64,000 nucleotides of DNA from Altererythrobacter sp. Root672 (GCF_001427865.1 NZ_LMHH01000003.1:290358-354357), one strand, 5' to 3'; counted from the first letter of the stretch, positions 35,766 to 46,185 are shown. Notes: generated from the sequence alone by a model not told the origin. Program-made: numbers and translations.

Positions 35766-38255
35766 GTGAACGCACCCACGAGCTTCGACAAGGCCAGCGC
35801 CTTGAGGGAGAAACTGGTCGTCATAGGCAACGGCATGGCCGGCTGCCGCGCGGTCGAGGAGATCCTGGCGCGGGACCCAGAGCGGTTCGACATCACCATC
35901 TTCGGCGCCGAGCCGCGAGTGAACTACAACCGCATCATGCTCTCGCCGGTGCTGGCGGGCGAGAAGACCTTCGATGAGATCGTCCTCAACACCGCCGAAT
36001 GGTACGCCGAGAACGGCATCGAGCTGGTCGGCGGCGACCCTGTCGATCACATCGACCGCGAGCGCCAGACCGTGGTCAGCCGCTCAGGCCGGGCGGAGCC
36101 TTACGACAAACTGCTGATCGCGACCGGCTCGGATCCGTTCATCATTCCCGTAGCAGGCCGCGACCTTCCCGGCGTGGTGACTTTCCGAGACCTCGATGAC
36201 GTCGATAAGATGCTCGCCGCGGCAGGGCAGGGCGGCAACGCCGTGGTGATCGGCGGCGGTCTGCTCGGGCTCGAGGCAGCGCATGGCCTTTCGCTCCGCG
36301 GCATGAAGGTCACCGTGATCCACCTCATGCCGACGCTGATGGAGCGCCAGCTCGATGAAGCCGCCGGGTGGCTGCTCAAGACCGAACTCGAACGCCGCGG
36401 CCAGACGATCCTGACCGGTGCCGACACGCAGGAGATCATCGAAAAGGACGGCCACGTCGCCGGAGTGCGGCTGAAGGACGGGCAAGAGATCCCAGCCGAC
36501 ATCGTGGTCATGGCGGTCGGCATCCGCCCCTCGACCATGCTCGCCAAGACCGCCGGGCTCGACTGCGAACGCGGGGTTATGGTCGACGATCACATGGTTA
36601 CGTCCGACGCTAACGTGCTTGCGGTCGGCGAATGCGTGCAACACCGGGGGCTGTGTTACGGCCTCGTCGCGCCGCTATGGGAGATGTGCCGTTCGCTCGC
36701 CGATCACCTCACCGGCACGCCCAGCGGGTACCAGGGATCGGTAACCTCAACCAAACTTAAGGTTTCCGGAATCGACGTGTTTTCGGCCGGTGATTTCTCC
36801 GGCGGAGACGGGGCCGAGGACATCGTCATGCGCGACGCCGCACGCGGGGTCTACAAGCGGGTGGTGCTCAAGGACGACAAGATCGTCGGCGCGGTGCTCT
36901 ACGGCGATACCGCCGACGGGAACTGGTACTTCGACCTGCTCAAGAAGGCGGAGGACATCTCCGAGATCCGCGACGGTCTGATCTTCGGCCAGGCCTTCGC
37001 ACTCGGCGGGGGCGCCAACGCGGACCCTAACGCCGCCGTTGCCGCCCTCTCGGACGACGCAGAAATCTGCGGCTGCAACGGCGTATCCAAGGGCAAGGTC
37101 GTCGATACCATCCGCGCCGGGGCCTGCAGCCTCGATGCGGTCCGCTCGCAGTGCAAGGCCTCGGCCAGCTGCGGTTCGTGCACCGGCCTCGTCGAAAGCC
37201 TGCTGGCGCTGACCCTCGGTGACGAGGTCCAGGCGGGCGCCAAGACGCTGTGCAAGTGCACCAGCTTCACTCACGACGACGCGCGGCGCCTGATCGTGGA
37301 GAAAGAGCTGCGGGCGATGCCGCAGGTCATGCAGGAATTGCATTGGACCACGCCCGACGGCTGCGCCTCGTGCCGCCCGGCGCTCAACTACTACCTGCTG
37401 TGCGCCTGGCCCGGCGAGTACGAGGACGACCAAAAGAGCCGCTTCGTCAACGAGCGCCTCCACGCCAACATCCAGAAGGACGGCACCTACTCGGTGGTGC
37501 CGCGCATGTGGGGCGGCCTCACCAATCCGCGCGAGTTGCGGGCGATCGCCGATGTGGTCGAGAAGTATGACGCACCGATGGTCAAGGTCACCGGCGGCCA
37601 GCGGCTCGACATCTTCGGGATCAAGAAGGAGGACCTTCCCGCGGTCTGGGCCGACCTCAACGCCGCCGGGATGGTCTCGGGCCACGCCTACGGCAAGTCG
37701 CTGCGCACGGTGAAGACTTGCGTCGGCAGCGAGTGGTGCCGCTTCGGCACCCAGGATTCGACCGGTCTCGGGGTCAAGATCGAGCAGATGACCTGGGGCA
37801 GCTGGATGCCGCACAAGTTCAAGATCGCGGTCAGCGGCTGCCCGAGGAACTGCGCCGAGGCGACGATCAAGGACTTCGGCGTGGTCTGCGTCGATAGCGG
37901 CTACGAGCTGCACATCGGCGGCAATGGCGGGATCAAGGTCCGCGCCACCGACCTGCTGTGCAAGGTCGGCACCGAGGAAGAGGTGATGGAACACTGCGCC
38001 GCCTTCATCCAGCTCTACCGCGAGGATGCGCACTACCTCGAGCGCACCGCCCCGTGGCTCGAGCGCAAGGGCCTCGAGTGGATCAAGGCGCAGATGTTCG
38101 ACGATCCCGACACGGTCCGCCGCCTCGCCGCGCGGTTCCGCCAATCGCAGAAGTTCATGCAGAACGATCCCTGGGCCAAGCGCGCCAGTGGCGATCGCAG
38201 TGATCTCCACCAGCACCTTGCCACGATCCGTCCGGCCCTCACGGAGTATGCGTAA
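35766..38255 (+). CDS. nirB: NAD(P)H-dependent assimilatory nitrite reductase, large subunit
   Basis: 829 residues from a GTG preceded by GAAGGGG (35751-35757). It has an N-terminal FAD/NAD domain (VVIGNGMAGCRAVEEIL, then VVIGGGLLGLEAA). A BFD-type [2Fe-2S] domain follows (CGCNGVSKGKVVDTIRAGA with the later CKASASCGSC), then a second cysteine cluster (CKCTSF, CASC). The siroheme/[4Fe-4S] domain has TCVGSEWCRFGTQDS and SGCPRNCAEATIKD. It reduces nitrite to ammonium with six electrons. It is followed after 1 bp by nirD. Confidence 0.96.
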   Translation: MNAPTSFDKASALREKLVVIGNGMAGCRAVEEILARDPERFDITIFGAEPRVNYNRIMLSPVLAGEKTFDEIVLNTAEWYAENGIELVGGDPVDHIDRERQTVVSRSGRAEPYDKLLIATGSDPFIIPVAGRDLPGVVTFRDLDDVDKMLAAAGQGGNAVVIGGGLLGLEAAHGLSLRGMKVTVIHLMPTLMERQLDEAAGWLLKTELERRGQTILTGADTQEIIEKDGHVAGVRLKDGQEIPADIVVMAVGIRPSTMLAKTAGLDCERGVMVDDHMVTSDANVLAVGECVQHRGLCYGLVAPLWEMCRSLADHLTGTPSGYQGSVTSTKLKVSGIDVFSAGDFSGGDGAEDIVMRDAARGVYKRVVLKDDKIVGAVLYGDTADGNWYFDLLKKAEDISEIRDGLIFGQAFALGGGANADPNAAVAALSDDAEICGCNGVSKGKVVDTIRAGACSLDAVRSQCKASASCGSCTGLVESLLALTLGDEVQAGAKTLCKCTSFTHDDARRLIVEKELRAMPQVMQELHWTTPDGCASCRPALNYYLLCAWPGEYEDDQKSRFVNERLHANIQKDGTYSVVPRMWGGLTNPRELRAIADVVEKYDAPMVKVTGGQRLDIFGIKKEDLPAVWADLNAAGMVSGHAYGKSLRTVKTCVGSEWCRFGTQDSTGLGVKIEQMTWGSWMPHKFKIAVSGCPRNCAEATIKDFGVVCVDSGYELHIGGNGGIKVRATDLLCKVGTEEEVMEHCAAFIQLYREDAHYLERTAPWLERKGLEWIKAQMFDDPDTVRRLAARFRQSQKFMQNDPWAKRASGDRSDLHQHLATIRPALTEYA

Positions 38256-38256
38256 C

Positions 38257-38613
38257 ATGCAGGCCAAATGGCTCGATATCGGCCCGGTCACCCAGATCGA
38301 ACCGGGCATGGCGGCGACCCTGCCGGTGATCGGCGGCGAGGAGATCGCGGTGTTCCACACGATGCGCGGCGAGTTCTACGCGCTGGTCAACAAGTGCCCG
38401 CACAAACAGGGTCCGCTGAGCCAGGGCATCGTCCACGGCGACAGCGTGACCTGCCCGCTGCACAACTGGCGCATCTCGCTGCGGAGCGGCGAGGCGCTGG
38501 GGGATGACGAAGGTTGCGTGCCGACGATCCCGGTCAAGGTCGATGCTGGGCGGATCTACTTGCTGCGAGAAGCGGTGGTGCCGCCGACGCCGGCCCAGAG
38601 GAAGGCAGCCTGA
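38257..38613 (+). CDS. nirD: Nitrite reductase small subunit NirD (Rieske type)
   Basis: 118 residues. A Rieske fold with the full ligand set, CPHKQGPLSQG and CPLHNW, so a [2Fe-2S] cluster is likely. The start at 38257 has GGAG (38243-38246) at good spacing. An ATG three codons earlier overlaps nirB. It lies between nirB and the nitrate reductase gene, 5 bp from the latter. Confidence 0.93.
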   Translation: MQAKWLDIGPVTQIEPGMAATLPVIGGEEIAVFHTMRGEFYALVNKCPHKQGPLSQGIVHGDSVTCPLHNWRISLRSGEALGDDEGCVPTIPVKVDAGRIYLLREAVVPPTPAQRKAA

Positions 38614-38618
38614 CGATC

Positions 38619-41225
38619 ATGCAGCCCATTCGCACCACCTGCGCCTATTGCGGTGTCGGCTGCGGAATCAAGGCCACGGTCACCGGCGAGCGTGAGGTCA
38701 CCATCGCCGGAGACGCCGAGCACCCTGCCAATCGCGGCAAGCTCTGCTCCAAGGGCACGCACCTTGGCGAAACGGTCGGCCTCGAAGGGCGGCTGCTCTA
38801 CCCGGAGATCAAGGGCAAGCGTGCAAGCTGGGACAAGGCGATCCGCCAAGTCGCCCGCACCTTTGCCGAGACCATCGAGCGTCACGGCCCGGACAGCGTC
38901 GCCTTCTACGTTTCCGGCCAGCTGCTGACCGAGGACTACTACGTCGCGAACAAGCTGATGAAAGGCTTCATCGGCTCGGCCAACATCGACACCAATTCGC
39001 GCCTGTGCATGTCGAGCGCCGTCGCCGGGTACACCCGCGCTTTCGGCGAGGACGTGGTCCCTGCCACTTACGAAGATCTCGACAAAGCCGACCTCGTGGT
39101 GCTCGTCGGCTCGAACACCGCCTGGTGCCACCCGGTGGTTTACCAGCGGATCATGGCCGCCCGCCTCCTGCGCGGCACCAAGGTCGTGGTCATCGACCCG
39201 CGCCGGACCGAGACTTGCGAGGAAGCCGACCTCCACCTCCAGCTTCGTCCCGGCACTGACGTCGCGCTGATGAACGGGCTGCTCGCCTATTGCCGCGACG
39301 CGGGCGTGCTGGACGAAGCCTTCCTGGCCCAACACGTCGCGACCCCCGACGATTTCTGGAGTGCGCTCGGCGAAGGGTCCGACTTATGGTCCACCGCTCG
39401 CACTTGCGACCTCGCCCCGCTCGATCTCAAGCGCTTCTTCGAGCTGTTCGCGGCCAACCCGCGCACGGTCACGCTGTTCAGCCAGGGCATCAACCAGTCG
39501 ATCCGCGGCACCGACCAGGTCAACGCCATCGTCAACGTCCACCTCGCCACCGGACGCATCGGCAAGCCGGGCGCGGCGCCATTCTCGATCACTGGCCAGC
39601 CCAACGCGATGGGAGGGCGCGAGGTCGGCGGGCTCGCCTCCACCCTGGCGGCGCACCGCGACTTTGCACCCGAAAACGTCGCAGAAGTTAAGCGCTTCTG
39701 GGCCGCCCCGCGCATGGCCGAGAAGCCCGGCCTCAAGGCGGTCGACCTGTTCCGCTCGATCCGCGAGGGGCGGGTCAAGGCGCTATGGGTCATGGCGACC
39801 AACCCGGCGGTCTCGCTGCCCGATGCCGCGCAAGTGCGCGAGGCGCTGGCCCTGTGTCCGTTCGTCGTCGTGTCCGATTGCATCGGCGATACCGACACCT
39901 CGCGCTTCGCCGATGTGAAGCTCCCCGCCGTGGGCTGGGGCGAGAAGGACGGCACGGTCACCAACAGCGAGCGCCTGATCAGCCGCCAGCGCGCACTGAT
40001 GCCGGCGCCTGGGGAGGCCAAGCCCGATTGGTGGATCGTCACCCAGGTCGCCCGCGCGATGGGCTGGCGCGATGCCTTCGCATACGAAAACGCCGCGGAT
40101 ATCTATCGCGAGCACGCCCGCCTTTCCGCCTATCGCAACGAGGGCAAGCGCAAGTTCGACATTGGCTTCCATGGCGCTATCACCAATCGCGAATACGATG
40201 CCATGGAGCCGACCCGTTGGGGTGGCGCTCCGTTTGCGGAAGGCCGCTTCTCCACCCCGGACGGTAAGGCGCGGCTGATCGCAGTCGAGCAGCGCGAGCT
40301 CGACCCGGCTTTGGCCAAGTGGCCGCTCACGCTCAACACCGGCCGCTATCGCGACCAGTGGCACACGATGACCCGCACCGGACTCTCACCCAGGCTGTCG
40401 CAGCACCGGCGCGAGCCGCAAGTCGAGATCCACTTCCTCGACGCGGAGCAGCAGGGAATTGGCGACGGTGACCTTGTCCGCGTGGCCACTCCGCAGGGCG
40501 AAAGCGTGTTCCGCGCGGTCATCAGCGAAGGCCAGCGCCGTGGCGAGATCTTCACTCCGATCCATTGGACCGACCGCCAGTCGAGCGGTGGACGAACCGG
40601 CTTGCTGCCGCGTCCGCTGGTCGATCCGCACTCAGGGCAGCCGGGCTTCAAGTCCACTCCGGCGCGGCTCGAGAAGCTGGCGGTCGAATGGCGCGGCTTC
40701 CTGATCGCGCGCGAGGTGCCCGAACCGATCGGCGCGGACTACTTCACCAAGGTCAAAGTCGGGCAAGGTTGGCTGGTCGAACTGGCCGGAAACGGCGAGC
40801 CCGATGTTACGCTCGGCAATCTGCTCGCGGGTGGCCAGCGGATCGAGAGCCTCGACCGTGCACGCGGCGGATGGCGGGCGGCGGTGCTCGACGGCAATGG
40901 TCGCCTGAGCGCCGCGCTATTCGTCAGCAGTGCAGGCCGCCTGCCCGATCGCGAATGGCTGATCGCCCAGCTTGCCGCCGCCGAGACGGCGAGCTCGGTC
41001 GAGTTGCTCGCTGGCCGCCCGGCAACGCCGCAAGCCGATCGCGGGCCGATCGTCTGCGTGTGCTTCGACGTCGGCATGAAGACCATCGTCGAGGCCATCG
41101 GAAGCCAGGGCCTGATCAGCGTCGAGGCTGTCGGCAAAGCGCTGTCTGCAGGGACCAACTGCGGCTCGTGCAAGCCGGCGATCCAGCGCCTGATCGGCGA
41201 AACCAAGGAAGCAGCCCATGCGTGA
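38619..41225 (+). CDS. nasC: Assimilatory nitrate reductase, catalytic subunit
   Basis: 868 residues of the Mo-bisMGD family. The N-terminal [4Fe-4S] ligands are C8, C11, C15 and C43 (TTCAYCGVGCG, KLCSKG). The molybdenum-ligand cysteine is probably that in TNSRLCMSSAVAGY. Further family motifs are GSNTAWCHP, VVIDPRRTETCEEAD, QGINQSIRGTDQVNAIVN and SITGQPNAMGGREVGG. A C-terminal BFD-like domain (VCVCFDVGMKTIVEAIG with NCGSCKPAIQRL) adds a [2Fe-2S] site. It reduces nitrate to nitrite. The Pseudomonas-style name nasC is used here; other systems call it nasA. It overlaps cobA by 8 bp. Confidence 0.96.
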   Translation: MQPIRTTCAYCGVGCGIKATVTGEREVTIAGDAEHPANRGKLCSKGTHLGETVGLEGRLLYPEIKGKRASWDKAIRQVARTFAETIERHGPDSVAFYVSGQLLTEDYYVANKLMKGFIGSANIDTNSRLCMSSAVAGYTRAFGEDVVPATYEDLDKADLVVLVGSNTAWCHPVVYQRIMAARLLRGTKVVVIDPRRTETCEEADLHLQLRPGTDVALMNGLLAYCRDAGVLDEAFLAQHVATPDDFWSALGEGSDLWSTARTCDLAPLDLKRFFELFAANPRTVTLFSQGINQSIRGTDQVNAIVNVHLATGRIGKPGAAPFSITGQPNAMGGREVGGLASTLAAHRDFAPENVAEVKRFWAAPRMAEKPGLKAVDLFRSIREGRVKALWVMATNPAVSLPDAAQVREALALCPFVVVSDCIGDTDTSRFADVKLPAVGWGEKDGTVTNSERLISRQRALMPAPGEAKPDWWIVTQVARAMGWRDAFAYENAADIYREHARLSAYRNEGKRKFDIGFHGAITNREYDAMEPTRWGGAPFAEGRFSTPDGKARLIAVEQRELDPALAKWPLTLNTGRYRDQWHTMTRTGLSPRLSQHRREPQVEIHFLDAEQQGIGDGDLVRVATPQGESVFRAVISEGQRRGEIFTPIHWTDRQSSGGRTGLLPRPLVDPHSGQPGFKSTPARLEKLAVEWRGFLIAREVPEPIGADYFTKVKVGQGWLVELAGNGEPDVTLGNLLAGGQRIESLDRARGGWRAAVLDGNGRLSAALFVSSAGRLPDREWLIAQLAAAETASSVELLAGRPATPQADRGPIVCVCFDVGMKTIVEAIGSQGLISVEAVGKALSAGTNCGSCKPAIQRLIGETKEAAHA

Positions 41226-42030
41226 TCCTGACTTTGAGCCCGGAATGGTGTGGCTGGTCGGCGCGGGGCCGGGCGACCCAGAGCTGCTGACGCGCAAGGC
41301 CGAACGGCTGATGCGGAGCGCGAGCGTGATCTTCTACGACGCACTCGTCGGCCCTGGCGTGCTGGACCTCGTGCCACGCGGGACCAGGCTGGTTTCGGTC
41401 GGCAAGCGATCTGGCCGGCACTCGAAGGATCAGAAGACCATCGACATGCTGATCGTCGAAGCGGCTTTGGCTGGTGAGCGGGTGGTGCGGCTCAAGGGCG
41501 GCGATCCGTCGATCTTCGGCCGCTCGACCGAGGAGCTTGAGGCTTGCCGCGCTGCCGGGGTGGCGGTGCGGATCTGTCCCGGCGTCACCGCGGCGAGCGC
41601 GGCAGCGGCAGGCCTGGGTCTCTCGCTGACCCTGCGCGGCCTCGCCCGGCGCCTGACTTTCGTCACCGCGCACGCGCGGGCGGGCGAGGAACTCGATCTC
41701 GATTGGCAGGCGCTCGCCGATCCCCAGGCGACGCTGGCGATCTACATGGGCAAGGCTGCGGCGCCGGTCGTCTCGAAGCAGTTGATCGAAGCCGGGCTCG
41801 CGCCCGACACGCCGGTCGCGTTGGTCGAGAACGCCAGCCTTGAGGAGGAACGCCACTTCACCACCCGCCTGGACCTGCTTCCGCTCGCGGCCCGGACAGC
41901 GCTTGGTGATGGACCGGCGCTGATCCTCGTGGGCCGCGCGCTTGCTTTAGGCCAAGAGAAGCCCATCCCCAGCGCGGATGTGGCGGCACCCAGCGAACGG
42001 GATCAGGCAACTCCACTCCGTTCGTCCTGA
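41218..42030 (+). CDS. cobA: Uroporphyrinogen-III C-methyltransferase
   Basis: 270 residues. The SAM-uroporphyrinogen methyltransferase family marks are VWLVGAGPGDPELLTRKA, YDALVG, VRLKGGDPSIFGR and CPGVTAASAAAA. It makes precorrin-2 for siroheme, the NirB cofactor, which explains its place at the end of the operon. The C-terminal six residues (TPLRSS) and the stop codon are encoded within repeat A (42018-42088), so the repeat has supplied the end of the gene. Confidence 0.95.
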   Translation: MRDPDFEPGMVWLVGAGPGDPELLTRKAERLMRSASVIFYDALVGPGVLDLVPRGTRLVSVGKRSGRHSKDQKTIDMLIVEAALAGERVVRLKGGDPSIFGRSTEELEACRAAGVAVRICPGVTAASAAAAGLGLSLTLRGLARRLTFVTAHARAGEELDLDWQALADPQATLAIYMGKAAAPVVSKQLIEAGLAPDTPVALVENASLEEERHFTTRLDLLPLAARTALGDGPALILVGRALALGQEKPIPSADVAAPSERDQATPLRSS

Positions 42031-42088
42031 GCCTGTCGAAGGGCGCTAGAGCGGCGCCTGCGTGGTTCGACAAGCTCACCACGAACGG
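42018..42088. repeat. Intergenic palindromic repeat, family A, copy 2
   Basis: CCGTTCGTCCTGAGCCTGTCG at 42018-42038 (continuing AAGGGC) and the inverse TTCGACAAGCTCACCACGAA at 42066-42085 form long arms. It is the same unit as at 12747-12819, in the opposite orientation. The cobA stop (42028-42030) lies inside it and uxuB converges 23 bp beyond it. Confidence 0.9.
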
Positions 42089-42110
42089 GAGGGGGGCTTT
42101 TGCTGGTCGC

Positions 42111-43505
42111 CTACCCGAGCCGTCGAGTCAGGCGAGCGAGCGTGGCTTCGTCGCCCTGCCAGGTCTGCGCGAACAGGCCCTGGGGTCCGAACAAGGCCGC
42201 CGCGATCCCGCTTGAACCGGTATTCGCCCATAGCGTGACCAGCTGGGTGGCCATGGGGTCATCTACCGGCCTGCGGTCCCCCCGGACATGCTTGAGCCAG
42301 GCGGCGAGGGCTTCGATCAACGCTGGACAAGGCGCCCCGCGCCGCTGGTGATAGGCGAGCGTTTCGAGCCAACGCTGCGGGATCTTCTGGCTGCCATCCA
42401 TCGCGATCTGGATCAGGCGATGGTTGAGCGCCGGGTCGGCAAAGCGGGCGATTAGCGCGTCGGCATAGGCTTCCAGGTCCTGCCCTGGAGCCGGTGACAA
42501 ACTGGTTGCCGCTTCCTGCCGCATCAAGCGTTCCACCAGCCCGCGCAGCATGGGATCGGCGATGGCCTCGTGGACGAATTCATAACCGAGCTCGAGGCCG
42601 CAATAGGCGAGCGCCGAATGCGCGCCGTTGAGCATGCGAAGCTTGGCGGTTTCGTAAGGCTCCACGTCGCGGACGAGTTGGGCGCCGTGTCGTTCCCAGC
42701 GGGGTCGGGGACCGGCGAAGCGGTCTTCGATCACCCACTGGCTGAAGCGCTCGGTGAAGATCGCGCCCTCGTCGCGCACGCCGAGCTGACCTTCGAGCCA
42801 GTCGATGTCGGCGGGGGTCGTGGCCGGGACGATCCGGTCGACCATGGTGCTGGGGAAGGCGCACTCCGCAGCGACCCAGGCGGCGAGGTCCGGGGCCCGT
42901 TCGGCGAGCCATTCGCCGAACAGTCGTTCCAGTTCGCGGCCATTGGCCGGGAGGTTGTCGCATGACACCAACGTCAGGCCGGGAAGGTCGTGCTCACGCC
43001 GGAGCCGCAACCCTTGGGTCAGCAAGGGGTAGAAGCTCGCCTCAGCCGCCGCCAAGTCGAGCGATCCGCCGGGCCGGCGGGCGTAGCCTTTCTCGGTCAC
43101 GGTGAAGCTGACGATGCTCACGGACTGCGAGCCGAGGCGGGCGATGACCTTCTCCGGCTCTTGCGCCGCGACCAGCACCTCGCGCACCGCTCCGATCACG
43201 CGCGTCTCGCTGTCATCGCCGCTACGTTCGGTCAGGGTGTAGAGGCCGTCCTGCGGATTGAGCTGCTCGGCGACAGTGGGCGAGCGGAGCGAAACGCCCG
43301 AGATCGCCCAGCCGCGCTCGCCGGCGTCCATGCACAAGTCGGTATACCAGGCCTGGTGCGCGCGGTGGAACGCGCCGAGGCCGAAGTGGACTATGCCGAT
43401 CTCCTGCGCCGCGCGCTCGTAAGAATAGCGCGCGATGCCGGGTGGGACGTGGTCGAGACTTGTAGCCGAAAGCCTCATTCTCCCCTCCGTTGCGGTCTCG
43501 CTCAC
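42111..43505 (-). CDS. uxuB: Fructuronate reductase (mannitol dehydrogenase family)
   Basis: 464 residues of the long-chain polyol dehydrogenase family. The N-terminal NAD-binding segment is GIVHFGLGAFHRAHQAWYTD. The catalytic lysine is probable in FTVTEKGYAR, with SCDNLPANGRELERL after it. LRMLNGAHSALAYCGLELGYEFVHEAI lies in the C-terminal domain. It should reduce fructuronate to mannonate, given its 4-bp overlap with uxaC and divergence from manD. Tagaturonate reductase is the alternative, but manD favours the mannonate branch. Confidence 0.92.
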   Translation of the reverse strand: MSETATEGRMRLSATSLDHVPPGIARYSYERAAQEIGIVHFGLGAFHRAHQAWYTDLCMDAGERGWAISGVSLRSPTVAEQLNPQDGLYTLTERSGDDSETRVIGAVREVLVAAQEPEKVIARLGSQSVSIVSFTVTEKGYARRPGGSLDLAAAEASFYPLLTQGLRLRREHDLPGLTLVSCDNLPANGRELERLFGEWLAERAPDLAAWVAAECAFPSTMVDRIVPATTPADIDWLEGQLGVRDEGAIFTERFSQWVIEDRFAGPRPRWERHGAQLVRDVEPYETAKLRMLNGAHSALAYCGLELGYEFVHEAIADPMLRGLVERLMRQEAATSLSPAPGQDLEAYADALIARFADPALNHRLIQIAMDGSQKIPQRWLETLAYHQRRGAPCPALIEALAAWLKHVRGDRRPVDDPMATQLVTLWANTGSSGIAAALFGPQGLFAQTWQGDEATLARLTRRLG

Positions 43506-44908
43506 AGCTTGTACGCTCCTTTCGCGAGATCGTATGTCAGCGCCCGCGCCAGTTCGGCCGCTTCCCAGTCTTCAATGCGATGCTCGGCCACCAGCTCCGC
43601 CAGGAAACCGCAGTCGATCCGCCGGGCGACGTCGTGCCGGGCCGGGATCGAGAGGAACGCGCGCGTATCGTCGTTGAAGCCGACGGTGTTGTGGAACCCG
43701 GCGGTCTCGGTGGTCATGCGGCGGAAGCGGCGCATGCCTTCGGGGCTGTCGTGGAACCACCATGCCGGGCCGAGCCTGAGACAAGGGTAATGCCCGGCCA
43801 ACGGCGCCAGTTCGCGGGCGTAGCTGCTCTCGTCGAGGGTGAACACGATCAGCGTAAAGTCGCGCTCGTTGCCGAAGCGGTCGAGCAAGGGCTTGAGCGC
43901 GTGGACGTAGTCGGTGCGCATGGGGATGTCGGCGCCCTTGTCTCGCCCGAACTTCTCGAACAGCTGGCGGTTGTGGTTGCGGAAGCTGCCAGGGTGGATC
44001 TGCATCACCAAGCCATCGTCGAGGCTCATCGCCGCCATCTCGGTCAGCATCTGCGCGCGGAATAGCTCGGCCTCCGCCGGAGCATGGCCACCTGTCGAGA
44101 CACGGCGGAACAGGCGCTCGGCCTCGGCGGGGGAGAGGTTCGCAGTCTGGGCGGAAGGGTGACCGTGGTCGGTGCCGGTCGCGCCCATCTGTGCGAAGAA
44201 GGCCCGCCGCTTGCGGTGAGCCGCGAGGTAACCGGTCCAGTTGCGGCAGTCTTCTCCGGTCAGTAGCGACAGGCGGTCGAGGTTCGCCTGGAAGCCTTCG
44301 AAGTCGGGATCGATCACCGGGTCGGGGCGATAAGCCGTGATGACGCGCCCGCCCCAGCCGCTCTCGCGGATCGCCTGGTGGTGTTCGAGCGTGTCGAGCG
44401 GGCTTTCGGTGGTGGCGATGACTTCGATGCCGAACCGCTCGAACAGCGCGCGCGGGCGGAAGGCGTCGGTCTGCAGCGCATCGGTGATCGTGTCGAAGTA
44501 GAGGTCCGCCGTCTCGCCCTCGAACTGCACTTCCAGCCCGAACACTTCGGCAAAGACCCAGTCGAGCCAGGTGCGCGAAGGCGTGCCGCGGAACAGGTGG
44601 TAGCGTTCGGCCAGGATGCGCCAGGCCGCGCGTGGGTCCGCCGCATGGCCGCCAATGCCCAGGTCCTCCAGCCGCACGCCTTGCGAATAGAGCATGCGGA
44701 ACAGGTAGTGGTCGGGCACCAGCAACAGCTCGCTGGCGTTGCCGAACGCTTCGTTGCCGGCAAACCACGATGGGTCGGTATGACCATGCGGGCTGATGAT
44801 CGGCAGGCCGGCGACTTCAGCGTAAAGTTCACGCGCCAGCGCCCTCACGCCGGGCTCGGCCGGCAACAGGCGATCTGGGTGCAATTCGAGCTTACGGGGC
44901 AGGTTCAC
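43502..44908 (-). CDS. uxaC: Glucuronate isomerase
   Basis: 468 residues, the full length for UxaC. The family's metal-binding segment [11 protein letters not shown] is near residue 40, and later [21 protein letters not shown] and CGFLAELV are present. It converts glucuronate to fructuronate (or galacturonate to tagaturonate). It is the first gene of the uxaC-uxuB pair and is divergent from manD across a 68-bp region with an exact palindrome. Confidence 0.95.
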   Translation of the reverse strand: MNLPRKLELHPDRLLPAEPGVRALARELYAEVAGLPIISPHGHTDPSWFAGNEAFGNASELLLVPDHYLFRMLYSQGVRLEDLGIGGHAADPRAAWRILAERYHLFRGTPSRTWLDWVFAEVFGLEVQFEGETADLYFDTITDALQTDAFRPRALFERFGIEVIATTESPLDTLEHHQAIRESGWGGRVITAYRPDPVIDPDFEGFQANLDRLSLLTGEDCRNWTGYLAAHRKRRAFFAQMGATGTDHGHPSAQTANLSPAEAERLFRRVSTGGHAPAEAELFRAQMLTEMAAMSLDDGLVMQIHPGSFRNHNRQLFEKFGRDKGADIPMRTDYVHALKPLLDRFGNERDFTLIVFTLDESSYARELAPLAGHYPCLRLGPAWWFHDSPEGMRRFRRMTTETAGFHNTVGFNDDTRAFLSIPARHDVARRIDCGFLAELVAEHRIEDWEAAELARALTYDLAKGAYKL

Positions 44909-44945
44909 TCTCCTCCAGCTTGTATTTTTTGCTTCCTTATCGCAA

Positions 44946-44959
44946 TGTTAGCGCTAACG
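44946..44959. promoter_or_regulatory. LacI-type operator, site A, between uxaC and manD
   Basis: TGTTAGCGCTAACG contains the perfect 12-bp palindrome GTTAGCGCTAAC. It lies between divergent uxaC and manD, 18 bp before the manD ATG. The AGCGCT core and length are typical of LacI/GalR-family operators. Caulobacter XylR sites, as I recall, look alike. Confidence 0.75.
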
Positions 44960-44976
44960 GGAGAGGAGATTCCGAG

Positions 44977-46185
44977 ATGAAGATCACATCGGCAAGGGTT
45001 ATCGTTACGTGCCCTGGCCGCAACTTCGTGACTCTGAAGATCGAAACAGATCAAGGTGTTACCGGAATCGGCGATGCGACGCTCAATGGGCGCGAGCTTT
45101 CGGTCGCCTCCTACTTGGCCGACCACGTGGTCCCCTGCCTGATCGGGATGGACCCGCAGCGCATCGAGGACATCTGGCAGTACCTCTATCGCGGCGCTTA
45201 CTGGCGGCGCGGGCCGGTGACGATGAGCGCGATCGCGGCGGTCGATACGGCGCTGTGGGACATCAAGGCCAAGATGGCCGGCATGCCGCTCTACCAGCTG
45301 CTCGGCGGGCGCAGCCGCGACCGGGTGCTGGTCTACGGCCACGCCAATGGGCGCGACCTTGAAGAGACCGTCGACGCCGTCGGCAAGTATATCGACATGG
45401 GCTACAAGGCGATCCGCGCACAGAGCGGCATTCCCGGGATCGACAAGGCCTATGGCGTCGGCCGGGGCGACATGCACTACGAACCCGCCGATGCGCGCCT
45501 GCCGACCAACACCGTGTGGGATACGCCCAAGTACCTCAACTTCGCGCCCAAGCTGTTCGAGAAGCTGCGCGACACTTACGGCAACGAGCGCGAACTGCTG
45601 CACGACGTCCACCACCGGCTGACCCCCAACGAGGCGGCGCAGCTGGGCAAGGCGTTGGAGCCGTACCGCCTGTTCTGGATGGAAGATGCGACCCCGGCGG
45701 AAAACCAGGAAGCGTTCCGCCACATCCGCCGCCACACCACCACGCCGCTCGCGGTGGGAGAGGTGTTCAACACGATCTGGGACTGCAAGCAGCTGATCGA
45801 AGAGCAGCTGATCGACTACATCCGCTGCACCGTGGTCCACGCTGGCGGGATCACGCATCTGCGGCGCATCGCCGACCTCGCCTCGCTCTACCAGGTCCGC
45901 ACCGGCAGCCATGGTGCGACGGACAACTCCCCGGTGTGCATGGGCGCGGCGCTGCACTTCGACACCTGGGTGCCCAACTTCGGCATCCAGGAATACATGC
46001 GCCACACTGACGAGACCGACGCGGTCTTCCCGCACGACTACCGCTTCGAGGACGGCTTCCTCCATTGCGGCGAAACGCCGGGCCACGGGGTCGAGATCGA
46101 CGAGACGCTGGCCGCCAAATACCCCTACGATCCCGCCTGTCTTCCGGTCGCCCGGCTGGAAGACGGCACCTTGTGGAACTGGTGA
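44977..46185 (+). CDS. manD: D-mannonate dehydratase of the enolase superfamily
   Basis: 402 residues. It dehydrates D-mannonate to 2-keto-3-deoxygluconate. The residues I recall as active-site for the Novosphingobium aromaticivorans enzyme fall at the same numbers here: R147, Y159, D210, H212, E236 and E262 (in [26 protein letters not shown] and AVGEVFN). Length and numbering agree exactly, which is strong support. The start follows GAGAGGAGA. It is followed after 1 bp by the sugar kinase, and the operator lies just upstream. Confidence 0.96.
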   Translation: MKITSARVIVTCPGRNFVTLKIETDQGVTGIGDATLNGRELSVASYLADHVVPCLIGMDPQRIEDIWQYLYRGAYWRRGPVTMSAIAAVDTALWDIKAKMAGMPLYQLLGGRSRDRVLVYGHANGRDLEETVDAVGKYIDMGYKAIRAQSGIPGIDKAYGVGRGDMHYEPADARLPTNTVWDTPKYLNFAPKLFEKLRDTYGNERELLHDVHHRLTPNEAAQLGKALEPYRLFWMEDATPAENQEAFRHIRRHTTTPLAVGEVFNTIWDCKQLIEEQLIDYIRCTVVHAGGITHLRRIADLASLYQVRTGSHGATDNSPVCMGAALHFDTWVPNFGIQEYMRHTDETDAVFPHDYRFEDGFLHCGETPGHGVEIDETLAAKYPYDPACLPVARLEDGTLWNW

